Source: Siphonodentalium dalli (Eukaryota; Mollusca; Scaphopoda; Gadilida; Siphonodentaliidae). Taken from it: DNA of 64,000 nt. Positions 24,819-35,846 of the stretch are shown in pieces (position 1 is the first letter of the stretch; each line of letters starts with the position of its first letter). A program made the translations under genes and the position numbers. The notes beneath the pieces were generated by a model that was not told the DNA's origin, did no database searches, and worked only from the letters and a program-made list of their open reading frames with translations. The stretch spans positions 82,238,705 through 82,302,704 of the forward strand of contig CP136067.1 in NCBI GenBank assembly GCA_032622095.1, read 5' to 3'.

Positions 24819-25130
24819 ATTAAAGTGATGTGAAACACTCCGGTATAGGGTGATCAACTATAAATGAAAAATAATCTTGCTCAAAGTAGTTATTCTTACA
24901 AATATTATATCCAAATTGACAACACACACCGTCATATATACATTAAAGGCAATGAATCTCGATGGCGAAATCCTTTTCGTTAGTTGCGGCCCGAATCGAG
25001 AAGTAAATATTTACAATTGAGCTTAGTTGGAACAGTGTTTTCTATGGAGTTGTATTGTCGATGTGCTTGATATTTCGGCAATGTTAGTAGAATGCTGCTA
25101 CATTCCTCTAGTTGACATAGCGCCTGAATA
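24819..25130 (+). repeat. Dispersed repeat, copy 1 (pair with 37.84-38.17 kb)
   Basis: Starting at ATTAAAGTGATGTGAAACAC, this ~310-bp stretch matches the reverse complement of 37838-38168 along its length (shared blocks: AATAATCTTGCTCAAAGTAG and GTAAATATTTAC). Diverged, non-coding, family unknown. Confidence 0.7.
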
Positions 25131-25442
25131 CTATTTTATCAGTTTCACGCACCAGAACAAGTCCATAATATGTATTCAAACGTTAAATATTTTAATAATG
25201 GCTGCGTCGGTGTTTGCAAAACAACATGAATAGAAATTTTAGTATGGTCCGTTTGGAACAACCAACATGCACATCCGTCATTAAATTATTAAAAATATAT
25301 ATATGTTTTTGAATGTTTTATACATAGTTCGGCTTTCCATAGATTTGTTCAGATTAGCCGAAGGTCGCGAAAATGAAAACTCGAGAAAAATAACGGTACT
25401 TTTACCCAACAGCATCGGTTTGACCCAACACAAACTAGCAAT

Positions 25443-26608
25443 GCAGAAGGACTCACCAACATCATACCAAATTAGCAGGACCCGCTAACATCATAGCAGT
25501 TCAGCAGGACCCGCTAACACCACAGCAATTCAGCAGGACCCACTGAAATCATAGCAATTCAGCAGGACCCACCAACATAATAGCAAATTAGCACCACACA
25601 CTAACATCATAGCAATTCATCAGAACTCAATAACATCATACCAAATTAGCAGGACCCACCAATATCATAGCAATTCAGCAGGACCCGCTAACATCATAGC
25701 AATTCAGGAAGACCCACCAATACCATAGCAATTCAGCAAGACCCACTAACATCATAGCAATTCAACAGGACCCACTAAAATCATAGCAATTCAGCAGGAC
25801 CCACTAACATATAGCAAATTAGCAGGACCCACTAACATCATAGCAATTCAGCAGGACACACTAACATAATAGCAAATAAGCAGGACACACTAACATCATA
25901 GCAAATTAGCAGGACCCATGCGCCAATGTCATAGCAAATCAGCAGGACCCACTAACATCATATAAATGATACAGGATCCACTAACATCATATAAATTCAG
26001 CAGGACCCACTAACATCATAGCAATTTAGCAGGACAAACCAACACCATAGCAAATTAGCAGGACCCACTAACATCATAGCAAATTAGCAGGACCCACCAA
26101 CTTAGAAAATTAACAGGACCCACCAATATCATAGCATTTCAGCAGGACCCACCAACGTCATAGCAAATTAGCAGGACTCACTAACACCATAGCAAATTAG
26201 CAGGACCCACCAATATCATAGCAATTCAGCGGGACCCACCAATATCATAGCAATTCAGCAGGACCCAATAACATGATAGCAAATTAGCATGACCCACCAA
26301 TATCATAGCAATTCAGCGGGACCCACCAATATCATAGCAATTCAGCGGGACCCACCAATAGCATAGCAATTCAGCAGGACCCACTAACATTATAGCAAAT
26401 TAGCAAGACCCACCAACACAGAAAATTAGCAGTATCCACCAATACCATAGCATTTCAGCAGGACCCACCAACATCATAGCAAATTACCAGGACCCACCAA
26501 TATCATAATAAATTAGAAGGACCCACCAATATCATAACAATGCAGCGGGCCCACCAAGGTCACAGCAAATTAACAGGACTCACTAACATCGTGGCAAATA
26601 AGCAGGGC
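25443..26608 (+). repeat. ~29-bp minisatellite, about 40 units
   Basis: Units of about 29 bp begin AGCAGGACCCACTAACATCA and end with TAGCAATTC or TAGCAAATT. Roughly 1.17 kb is filled head-to-tail with point variation (CCACTAAC/CCACCAAT, AATTC/AAATT) and occasional short units. No spacers of constant length and unique sequence exist, so it is not a CRISPR array. Stops occur in the frames checked. It ends a few bases before the TTAA of the next element. Confidence 0.95.
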
Positions 26609-26615
26609 CACTTAA

Positions 26616-27247
26616 AGGGGTACTGTACACAGGGATAGACAATTTTTTTATTTACTCCCATTGAAATAACTTTCAAGTTAGATTGTGTTCGTGTTGTATG
26701 AGTTTCGTATAAACCTAATTTAGCGAAGAAAATATTGATCTTGGAAACAAAAATATTACGATTTCAAACTACGCGCCATGTTTTTGACCTTCACCGGAGA
26801 AGACTCAGGTCGCAGGAAGAACCGGAAGTTCATTAACCACAGCTTCAATTGATGCATCCAATTTCTTCCATCGAACAATCTCACTCCCTATAAAAATACT
26901 TGACGCTTTATGACTCTTGTTTCTTTCTCCATTTTCCCGAATCGGTTATAGCGGGCCTTTCTTTTGCAGGTAACATGTTATGTGCAACTCAATAATGTTC
27001 GCGAACGGCCGTCGATAAAAGACACGATTTCAAGAACGGTAACTCGTACTGGCATAATTCTCCATTTTATGACTCCAGCCATAAATGAATTTATATTAAA
27101 TAATTCAATTTTACTTTTGCGATAGCCTGTTAACCGGAACGTTTTCAGTAGACATCGTCGACTCAAATTAGTTATTTTAAAATATAATATTGATATTAGA
27201 TCGCTATTGTCACCGGGAATTTATTGAAATTGGGGTACAGTACCCAT
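26616..27247. mobile_element. TTAA-flanked MITE (632 bp)
   Basis: The left end AGGGGTACTGTAC and the right end (inverted: ATGGGTACTGTACCCC) are near-perfect inverse copies. Both are bordered by TTAA (26612-26615 and 27248-27251). No transposase frame. TTAA duplications are the hallmark of piggyBac-type integration, though the termini do not start with the usual CCC. It is assigned as TTAA-targeting, with piggyBac-like only as inference. Confidence 0.8.
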
Positions 27248-27295
27248 TTAAACAGGGGATGATTTAACTAAGCTTGTAAACTAGCGCGAACGTGC

Positions 27296-27458
27296 ATGCC
27301 CTAAGTAATCGACCTCTTAACCACAGCAGAATTATGTGTAACTTTTCAGGATTTAGTCGGAAATATGGCTTGTTGCCATTCATCTGAAAGCTCTCGACTA
27401 AATCCTGAAAAGTTACCCATAATTCTGCTGTGGTTAAGAGGTCGATTACTTAGGGCAT
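27296..27458. repeat. Near-perfect hairpin with 64-nt arms
   Basis: The left arm, beginning ATGCCCTAAGTAATCGACCT, and the right arm (27395-27458) pair over 64 nt with about one mismatch. The loop is 35 nt. The near-identity suggests recent origin or continuing correction. Confidence 0.9.
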
Positions 27459-27789
27459 TACTGTATACCTACCCCATCCGTGCACAGGTGCTGGAAAAAT
27501 CTTCCCTCCAATAAAGAACGATCAGCACTTATGTAACACACCACAATACTGAAGAGGAGCAACGGTTGTGTCACCAGTCTATACAACTCATTACTTTACA
27601 CCACACCAGAAAGCTTTCAGACGGCGGTGACAAGTGGTTACAGAAACTGGAGCACATTTTACAGACATATGTCTTTGTTATCTCTGGTAACCCAATCATT
27701 TGTATCGCGAACACCCTATATATCGGGTTATCGCAACCCAGGTGCACACGCATCCATTATCGAACAAGTGACAGTGTCTTACAAACTAC

Positions 27790-28240
27790 ACCCCAGGGAA
27801 GTGGCTACGGGGGAGTGTCTATAACCCCCTAAACTTTGGTAGAGTTTCACTAGTTGAGAATTTCATGGCTGACGTGGTACATTAGTTGGAAGTTTCACAC
27901 CACATATATATATGATGAAATAGTTCACATAGTTTATTGACTTTCTGACCAGAGATAACTGGGGGAATTGTTCAAGACCAACAGTCGCACTTTTTCATAC
28001 TTTTGGAAGATGGAACTTTGCATTCTTGATAGTTTGGTCTGGTTATGGAGGGGGGTGGTTGTAATTGGAAATTTCAAAGTTGACCCCATCTAGCCACGTC
28101 TCTACCACACCCCACTGATGTCTCCATGAAACGTGTCTGGTCAACTGAGTCTTTTGTTATGTGATGATGTATGTTGGTGGGTTGTGCTGGTTTAACTATA
28201 TTGGAGGGGCGATGCGATGGTTTAAACAATACATGTATGT
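27790..28240 (+). repeat. GTTGGAAATTTC interspersed repeat, diverged copy 2
   Basis: Shares the 'ccccctaaactttggt ... AGTTGGAAGTTTCACACCA' layout with the copies at 4.7 and 33.4 kb. More diverged, and joined to CATCTAGCCACGTCTCTACC-type sequence. Confidence 0.55.
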
Positions 28241-28479
28241 ATTCCTATCCAAATGAGTACAATGATAATATAAAGGTAACAATATAGAACGCGAGGAAAA
28301 CACGATGCAGGAGAGATTCATTTATAGAAGGAGCGGATCTGAGAGAAAGCATTGTCTACTCCTAGAAACGCATCTCCTCATTGGAAGATGCCAAATAAAA
28401 CCAAATTCGTACGTAACCGCCTAGACTGAACATTTTGGAATGAAAATATTTTGGGTCGAGTTTCAGATCAAGAACAAAT

Positions 28480-28620
28480 TCTTTTGTCTGCATTATCGTA
28501 CTATTTACACCGTTTTTTGTGAACTTCTAAAACTTGTGCTAATCGTAGTGGTGGGTGTCTGAGATCTGAACGGAAAAAAACTTGCGTTCCTATTTGAAGT
28601 TATGCACACACCATGAATTG
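28480..28620 (+). repeat. Dispersed repeat shared with 35.64-35.77 kb
   Basis: TTATCGTACTATTT and GGTGGGTGTCTGAGATCTGA occur in the same order here and at 35640-35760 on the same strand. Confidence 0.65.
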
Positions 28621-28640
28621 AATTTATATGGATGTGTTAG

Positions 28641-30257
28641 TTCCCAAAAGCCTGGGGCTCTTTTGGAACAAAACAACCTCCACCCCCAACACCGGATGGC
28701 CCTAATCTGACCACACTCAGTGATATAAATATAACCGAGCTGGAAGTTTATAATGCTATAAAAGAACTCCAACCTGATAAGGCATCTGGACCTGATCTTA
28801 TTAGTCCACGTCTGTTAAAGAACTGCACAAGCTTAAGTAAGCCTCTTTCCAAAATCTTCAACCGTTTTATCCGAGAATCATACTTTCCTCCGCAATGGAA
28901 ACGCGCAAACGTTGTACCAATACATAAAAAAGGAGACCGAACCAATCCGGCGAATTACCGGCCAATCTCACTTTTAAGCTGTATAAGCAAGTTATTTGAA
29001 AAATGCATCGCTAAACACCTTATGGCATATCTCCAATCGAATAATATTCTAAATAAACGTCAGTCCGGGTTTGTTCCCGCCGACTCAACTGCCTATCAAC
29101 TATGTGACATATTTGACAAAATTAGTAAATCTTTGGACGAAGGGCGCGACATTCGATTAGTATTTTTTGACATAAGTAAAGCGTTTGATAAAGTCTGGCA
29201 CGAGGGTCTACTTTTTAAACTTCATGCAATAGGAATTCGCGATAATATGCTCTGTTGGTTCAAATCATACCTTTCCGATCGCCAACAGCGTGTAATACTA
29301 CGCTCTGGCCAATCAACGTGGGGAAAAATAACTGCAGGAGTGCCCCAAGGGTCGGTATTGGGTCCTATCCTATTTCTTGTGTTTATTAACGACATTGTTG
29401 ACAACATGACATGTAATATTCGTCTTTTTGCCGACGACACTTCGATTGCGCTGTCAACTGATGGCCCTAACACTGGGGCAATTATGATGCAACATGATAT
29501 TATACGACTTGAAGAATGGTCCTCCACATGGCTCGTTAAATTCAATGAACTTAAGACAGAGGCATTAACGTGTACTCGAAAACGCAATACTCGAAGCCAC
29601 CCAACTCTGACTATGAATCAACAGCCCATTAAGGAAGTCAATTCACACAAGCACCTCGGTGTTATTTTGAGCAAAGATGGTTGGTGGGGTCCCCATATCA
29701 ATGAAATGACGAATACTGCCTGGAAACGTATTTCCCTACTAAGAAAATATCGATTTTATCTTGACAGAGCTAGTCTTGAAAAATGTTACTTCACTCTGAT
29801 TCGATCAGTTCTTGAATATTCTTGTGTAGTGTTGGAGGGTTGTGTGCAACAGGAATCTGATGCTATTGAAAATATACAGTATGAAGCAGCTCGCATCGTA
29901 ACGGGTGCCACTAGGTCTGTCAGTAAGTCGACACTCCTAGCAGAAACTGGTTGGGAAACTTTAAAATCACGACGTGAAAAATACAAACTGAAGCTATTCT
30001 ACAAGATGGTGTATGGCCAGGCACCAATATATCTAAGAACTTTAGTACCTCCAACTCACAGTCAGATATCGGGACGTGTCACCAGACAAGGCAATTGTTT
30101 CATGGTTCCAGTTTTCGATAATGAATATCACAGAAGATCCTTCCTTCCCTCGACAACCACTTTGTGGAATAACCTTGACACAAGCAGGATTGCCATGGAT
30201 TCAATAGTGACATTCTCAAAGTCATTGAATTCTAACATGAACAATATCACTAAATAG
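28641..30257 (+). CDS. LINE A reverse transcriptase frame
   Basis: An open frame encodes an RT of non-LTR type. In order it has KASGPDLISPRLL (fingers), NYRPISLLSCISKLFEK, LVFFDISKAFDKVWHEG (motif A Asp), AGVPQGSVLGPILFL (motif B), LFADDTSIALS (catalytic Asp pair) and HKHLGVILS. A thumb-like region with AARIVTGATRSV and the LAETGWETLKSRREKYKL block follows. No start codon opens the frame upstream, as expected for a 5'-truncated copy; the first ATG in frame is at 29022. It ends at TAG 30255-30257, where copy B has TGG (Trp). The zinc-knuckle part therefore lies after a stop here. Confidence 0.9.
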   Translation, partial: FPKAWGSFGTKQPPPPTPDGPNLTTLSDINITELEVYNAIKELQPDKASGPDLISPRLLKNCTSLSKPLSKIFNRFIRESYFPPQWKRANVVPIHKKGDRTNPANYRPISLLSCISKLFEKCIAKHLMAYLQSNNILNKRQSGFVPADSTAYQLCDIFDKISKSLDEGRDIRLVFFDISKAFDKVWHEGLLFKLHAIGIRDNMLCWFKSYLSDRQQRVILRSGQSTWGKITAGVPQGSVLGPILFLVFINDIVDNMTCNIRLFADDTSIALSTDGPNTGAIMMQHDIIRLEEWSSTWLVKFNELKTEALTCTRKRNTRSHPTLTMNQQPIKEVNSHKHLGVILSKDGWWGPHINEMTNTAWKRISLLRKYRFYLDRASLEKCYFTLIRSVLEYSCVVLEGCVQQESDAIENIQYEAARIVTGATRSVSKSTLLAETGWETLKSRREKYKLKLFYKMVYGQAPIYLRTLVPPTHSQISGRVTRQGNCFMVPVFDNEYHRRSFLPSTTTLWNNLDTSRIAMDSIVTFSKSLNSNMNNITK

Positions 30258-30593
30258 TTGTATTATGCCTACACACGCGATGCGCAGGTTTTGCACTCTC
30301 GACTTAGACTGTACTGTAGCCACTTAAATTACCACACCTATTCAAATTTTGTTTCTGACCAACCCATGTGCGCTTGCGGTGAGCTAGAGGATACCGAACA
30401 TTATTTACTCGAATGCGAAAGATACGACTCACAAAGATCTTCATTACTAACCACAGTGTCTGGCCTTTGCAACATTACAATCGAGTTGCTACTCCGTGGT
30501 TCCACTGAACTCTTACATGACGATAATATAACCATTTTCAGAGAAGTACAAAAGTATATCCTAAGAATCAAACGATTCAAATTCAATCAGTAA
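30258..30593 (+). CDS. LINE A C-terminal zinc-knuckle region, after the stop
   Basis: The same frame continues after the TAG with YAYTRDAQVLHSRLRLYCSH and then a CxCx7Hx4C motif (CACGELEDTEHYLLEC), typical of the end of CR1/Jockey-type ORF2 proteins. Stop at 30591-30593. In the intact element this would be one protein with the preceding RT. Confidence 0.8.
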   Translation: MYYAYTRDAQVLHSRLRLYCSHLNYHTYSNFVSDQPMCACGELEDTEHYLLECERYDSQRSSLLTTVSGLCNITIELLLRGSTELLHDDNITIFREVQKYILRIKRFKFNQ

Positions 30594-31205
30594 TGACCCC
30601 GAGGACTCGTTCGTTAAACCACACACACGCACAATAACCAAATAAAATCGGAAGATATGCAATAATGAGCTAGTTTAGTTTATAACCTGACCACATAAGA
30701 AAATATTCCGCGTTCGAATTCATTGTGAACTGTTACCGTGGTGCGTCGTCGGCTCAGATGCTAAAAGTCAGCTCCTCAAAATAATTCTGTCTACATCAGA
30801 TTTTCCACATATCTTTAAATTCTCCTCTATCTGAAACATTACTATTCTGCCCTTTTCTCCCACTGACCTGATAGTAATTTGTCTAACACCAACTATTATC
30901 AATACCAACTCTTAGTCTCACTTAAACCGTTTATTCCATAAAACTCAATTTCGACACACCTATCGAACGAGCCCACTGCGTGAGTTGATGCGAGACAAAA
31001 ACTAAATAAACGCCAACTGTGAGCACCAAATTGTCTGAAATACATCGCACTTAATTCAAGCATACTCACGACGTGGGCTCGGTCACATCGTAATCGGAGA
31101 CGACACATATAAGCTACCAGCTTGCTGTCGAATCCACTCCATACCATAACTTGTTATTATGTTGTAATCACTTTATGAATTATATGGATTAAATACTGTT
31201 TACAC

Positions 31206-31335
31206 CAAACTACAAGAACATTTTCAACCTATTGTTGGTTTAAAATTTCCAACTAATGTTTTGGCAGGTATGAAATTTCCAACTGTTGAAAATTTTGACC
31301 GAAGTTGGGGTGAGACACCCCCCCCCCACACACAC
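31206..31335 (-). repeat. GTTGGAAATTTC interspersed repeat, copy 3 (inverse)
   Basis: Inverse of part of the 33.33-33.5 kb copy: contains GAAATTTCCAACTGTTGAAA and a C-run. It lies directly against the LINE A 3' end. Confidence 0.7.
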
Positions 31336-31340
31336 GTCTC

Positions 31341-33338
31341 TGATCACAATGTTGGCACTCTGGATCACCTCTCGTGGTACTCTCGAGTAGGTACCTGTCA
31401 TGTAGACATGTACTGTATGTAGTACCTGTCTATGTAATATATATTGCCTGTCCAGATACTCTGTGGAGAGCCAATTAATATCCAGGTAATATGCGGAGTA
31501 CCAAATATCCAGGATTCCAGGTACTATGTGGAGTACCTGTCCATGTACCACAGAGAACCTGACGGTAACATGTGCTGATACAATTGGATGTGTGTGTAAT
31601 TTGTGTGTAATTAAAGTAAACATTATAAATCTATACATCTTTAGATTGCTCAGACAAAGCTGATAACCCGATGTTCCCCGGCCATTCTACTCGCATGACC
31701 AAATTTCAATTGAATTCGGAAGACGATCCTACACCGCCATGTTTTTTGTTTTTTTGGCAAAGTAAAAAGTTAGTGCGTCACACGTGATCGCCGCATCCAA
31801 TCAGCTTGGGTCATCAAGTTGGTGTAAAATTCGAAAGTGACTATAACATAATAGAATAGTACCTGTAGTCAGTATAATTACTATCGCGTTGGTTATGGCG
31901 CCATAAAATACCCTAGTCTATCTCTCAACGGTGCCTATATTTAAGAGCTTGTTATTATATTTAAGAGTGTATGTTCAATGATTTCAATCATCCACAAGAA
32001 ACAAAGATTTTGGCTACAGCCCTGCGATTAGATTCGCGAATCAGACTGCTGGTTCGATTTGATTTGACTCGATCTTATGATTCGAATATTTGCTCTGCAT
32101 TCTTGTGTATATAAAATAGCACGGGTTTGAAGATGTCTTGTTCTAAAATATAAATAGGTCTGTTAGAATAAGAACTGGAACTAGATTTAAACTTCCCGGT
32201 GGGAAATTTTGATACTTCCATTTTAAGGATTTTAGCCTACCATCTAAGTTACAAATTTTAAATACATGTCCTGTGACTCCTGTCTAAATACGACTTATGT
32301 GTAAACTGGAACGAACCAATTGTTTAACTCCCATCTGACCGTTTGAAGGCCCACACATCTGGTATTTATCAAGCAATTGGAGAATTACCAGATGCAAATT
32401 TATAATTAACGACTCATAGAGACATTACATCCAGACTTTGGTGATAATCGATGCAAAAAACAAATTATCACGCCTATTTTACACCCTCCCCTGACCTCTT
32501 ACTCAACATTGGCCAAACTGGTTCCAGGTCTTCATCTAACAATTTCCAATAGATAAAGTGGTAAAAGTGGTATATCAATTATTGACTTGGTTTCATTAGT
32601 TTCGAAGCAATAAGGGTCATAATACACCGTAGATAGCACAAAATTGATGTGTTGAAGGCACGTAGCTCTGGTGTTTATCGTGCGATCGGAGATGCGTATG
32701 CATATTTGTAATCAGCGACTCGTGGAGACTTTTATTCCGAGTTTGGAGACAATTGGAGCAAAGCAAATGATGTCCCCTTTTTGTCCCCACTCCCGTGACC
32801 CCATCCCTGATTCGACATTGGCATACCGACGCAAAAACAAATGTTGGCCCATTTTACCCCCCTCCCCAAATTCGACTTTGACCAAACTGGACCCAGGTCT
32901 TCATAGCATCATTTCCAATAAAACTGCATATCACACTAAAAGGCAAGGTCCTTAGAACATTCAGGAGATGCCAACCTGTTAGTGCGAATATGTGACAAAT
33001 GTTTTTTCTTATTTATATAAATAATACTGCCCGTCCCCGGTTCACATCCCTGACTCCGACATTGACCAACATTTCCCCAAATGATAAGGTCTTAATGGTT
33101 GACAATATGACCTAATATGACCCTTTGTCGCTACGTTGGGTTGTTCAAGGGGATAATGTGTACAACCACTTCGTACCACATGAAGATTCGATTCGCGAAT
33201 ATCACATCTTGTTTCGATTCGATTGCAAACCCTAGATACACATCACCCTACTTTGGGTACATGTTTGGGGGGCTGCATCTATGCAGTGTCGTGGCGAGAG
33301 GGAGTGTCCGCCTTGGAATTTCCAACTCCATACAGAGA
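31341..33338. repeat. Left arm of large inverted repeat (partner 39365-42798)
   Basis: Matches the reverse complement of 39365-42798 in order. Shared blocks include CATGTAGACATGTACT near the outer end, the 'gctcagacaaagctga' region, the 'cgtgatcgccgcatccaatcagctt' region, three diverged ~310-bp tandem units at about 32330-33170, and GTCCGCCTTGGAATTTCCAAC at the inner end. The match is imperfect. Short frames inside (for example 32671-32955) are not protein-like. Confidence 0.75.
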
Positions 33339-33339
33339 C

Positions 33340-33790
33340 GTGGCGACAGGGGGGTTTGGGGTGCCCCCCCCCCCCCCAACTATGGTCAAAATTGTCAACA
33401 GTTGGAAATTTCATACCTGACACAACATTAGTTGGAAATTTCACACCAACAATAGGTTGAAAATGTTCTTGTAGTTTGATTTTCAAACAATCTAATGGGG
33501 GAATTTATTGTTTTTTTGGACCAATATTTGCATATTTTCCTACTTTTGGTCAAAAGTTTGGACTGAAATCGCGATCAGCTGGAAATTTTCCAACCTTAGG
33601 GGGGTGTCAGGTTGGAAATGTCCAACACTTGGAAAGCTTGTGTGCTGGTCCTCCCCCATGGCCAGTCAAAAACTGCTAGTTAATTTAAGAAAACAGCATT
33701 GTCCTACATTTGGTCAATATTGTCATTGGACTTGTCATCAGTTGGAAACTTCCAACTCTATGAAGGCTTGAGGCTAGTCTAGATGCTAGG
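33340..33790 (+). repeat. GTTGGAAATTTC interspersed repeat, copy 4
   Basis: Contains a long C-run, then CAGTTGGAAATTTCATACC, TAGTTGGAAATTTCACACC, CAGCTGGAAATTTTCCAACC and CAGTTGGAAACTTCCAACTC at intervals. This is a motif-rich, partly palindromic family. Confidence 0.7.
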
Positions 33791-33975
33791 ATTTTGCGAT
33801 TTTGTTGTTCAGATTTCAAAATTTTCGCACACATAGTTTATAGTGGAAACAATATATTAGTACCTCAATTCAACATAACACTTATCAAATTAATGTTAAT
33901 TCATCTTGAAGATACTCATCCGATCTGAAACCATATCATGTGCATTTCCTCATCCGATCTTAAACCATACTTTTA

Positions 33976-34289
33976 TGTTATGGCATTGTACTATTTTAAA
34001 GAACTTTTGACTGGTTTGCCGAGTCTCGATAGATTGCAAATTCAGACTATTTACTATAGTAAGTTTAGTTATGTGCATGCCCTGTTGTTTGCTGTGTGGA
34101 TTTTATTAGGCTCCCCACTCACGTTGAACATGGTTCAGAAATAGTTTTCATTGGTCGCTCAAGGTTGGCATGACGGCATCTCCCCAGACACGCGTGGGGC
34201 TGGTGTCCGAAAACAAGTTTGCGTATCTGTGCTTTCTGTAAGAGTGGCGGATACATTACTCCACGAATTGATATCTTATGACCGATTTA
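33976..34289. repeat. Left arm of second inverted repeat (partner 35847-36163)
   Basis: 314 bp, from TATGTTATGGCATTGTACTA to TATCTTATGACCGATTTA, matching the inverse of 35847-36163 with only about eight differences by eye (~97%). Confidence 0.9.
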
Positions 34290-35325
34290 TACCACAAATA
34301 AACCAAATCAAGTGAATAAGTTTAAACGCGCAGAGAAAATGCAACATGACAATGCAAGCATTGTATATTCGTCGTGTAAATTCTTGAGTGTTCGATGTAA
34401 AGATCGCTGCGCTATCAGGTGCTATGCGCTAAATGACAACAGGCCGAATATGAGAGTACTGGTTTTGTTACCTTACAAATAGTTAGCTAGTATAGATATA
34501 GTTTTCTTTTCACGAAGAACAATATCTGAACACATCTACACGACAGAAATATGACTCGGTCGTCGGTCGCGGGTAAAAACTTCCCTATTATATATAGAGT
34601 GAGTGTGTTGTTTAGAGATGTATCCCTTTCTATACTGAATTGAATCTCACATTAAGTTATAAAAAAAGTATACATTGGGCTGTATATAATTGATTTTGAG
34701 GGGTATTCGTGTGATAAAAACAGACGACAGACAAAAACAATACAATAGTAGACGGGTTTATATTCATCAGTGGGAACTTATTATCTTAACATTTCCTATA
34801 AGCGCACAACATGCACTCGTCAATGAGTATTTTAGTATAGAAAGGGTTACACATCGCAGTGGATGGTAACATGATCGGGCCATCGTTATTCTTATTTTAT
34901 AGGTACGCATTCGTGCACGACCTTGCACACGTAGGTAACAGCTGATCAACGATACGTACTTATTACGTCCTCATATAGGGTGTGTATAGGCAAGCATGCA
35001 TATATGGCTCTGTCGTGGGAGTTGATTGACTAAATGTTATTAGAAACATACTCGGTATTTGCGTACTTGAATCATGTAACGAAGATCGACAATTTTGGCA
35101 TGATTATCATTCTGCATGCTATTTCATGCACTATTCATGCCTATAATTCATTAGAAATTAGAACAAATAGCAAAGAAAAGATACATGCAAGCCAAAAACA
35201 ATTCAAATATCGTATAAGAGAACCTAACAGTTTCGTTATTTGCCGCGAGCTGACAACGCGTCAATATAATAACGTGTCAATCGTCAAAACGTTCGTCGCT
35301 TTTGTTGGCAATGGGTGGTTGGTTT
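34290..35325. other. No gene recognised (spacer of second inverted repeat)
   Basis: No supportable gene or repeat. The plus-strand frame 35034-35417 overlaps a LINE fragment on the other strand and does not look like a protein. Confidence 0.4.
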
Positions 35326-35333
35326 ATTGTGTA

Positions 35334-35624
35334 TCAATTTATAAAGTTTTTTACAAGCGGACAGTCCCAAAAAATATGGGATATATCTTCAGATGTTGTG
35401 CCGCAGCGATTACATAAATCATTTTGTTCTAGGTTGACCATTTTAAGAAATTTCTTTGTGGAAAGTATTCTATGATTAATTCTATATTGTAACCACCACA
35501 TTTTCGTGTCAGGCGTCGTGGTGAAAGCAAGCCGTTTGTAGTTTTCCCATTGAATGTCATTATCCTCAAATTCAGCCTGCCATTTTGTATGGGATTTTGG
35601 TACGATATTCATTGAATTCAACAT
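35334..35624 (-). mobile_element. L1/Tx1-like LINE ORF2 C-terminal fragment
   Basis: The 96-residue frame contains WWLQYRINHRILSTKKFLKM followed by LCNRCGTTSEDISHIFWDCP, a CxxCx8Hx4C motif. This is the characteristic 3' part of L1/Tx1-type ORF2 proteins. Only this fragment is present, bordered by other repeats. It differs in clade from the other LINEs here. Confidence 0.7.
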
Positions 35625-35639
35625 TCAACATTCAACAAA

Positions 35640-35846
35640 TTATTTTGTCTACCTTATTATCGTACTATTTCCGCCGTTTTTCGTGAACTTTGGGGTGGGT
35701 CCCTTGAAAACAAACTTTTGTTAATTGTAGGGGTGGGTGTCTGAGATCTGAACGGGAAAAACTTGCGTTCGCGTGGTGGTGGGTCCCCAAAATACCCCCC
35801 CCCACAAATTTCAACCTTCTATCCTGAATTTTCCCACCCCCCTGTT
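35640..35846 (+). repeat. Dispersed repeat shared with 28.48-28.62 kb
   Basis: Shares TTATCGTACTATTT and GGGTGGGTGTCTGAGATCTG with the other copy; G- and C-rich tracts follow. Confidence 0.6.

Larger units (their letters stand above)
28641..31205 (+). mobile_element. LINE copy A (CR1/Jockey-like), 5'-truncated
   Basis: This is a non-LTR retrotransposon holding the RT domain, the C-terminal zinc-knuckle region and the 3' UTR, but not the endonuclease. Its 3' terminus (ATTAAATACTGTTTACAC, ending at 31205) is set by comparison with copy B at 59229-61072, which matches it over about 1.35 kb with only a few percent difference by eye. The 5' end is approximate: the reading frame opens at 28641 and becomes recognisably RT-like near 28690. 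Sequence at 31206 onward belongs to the GTTGGAAATTTC repeat, in inverse orientation. No clear target duplication was found. Low divergence between A and B implies recent activity of the family. Confidence 0.9.

Noticed and set aside
25443-26608. Regular short repeats resembling a CRISPR array
   Set aside because: Units are head-to-tail with no unique spacers, and the setting is a eukaryotic genome; it is a minisatellite.
35034-35417. Plus-strand frame of 127 residues
   Set aside because: Overlaps the L1/Tx1-like fragment on the minus strand, which is the frame with recognisable motifs.
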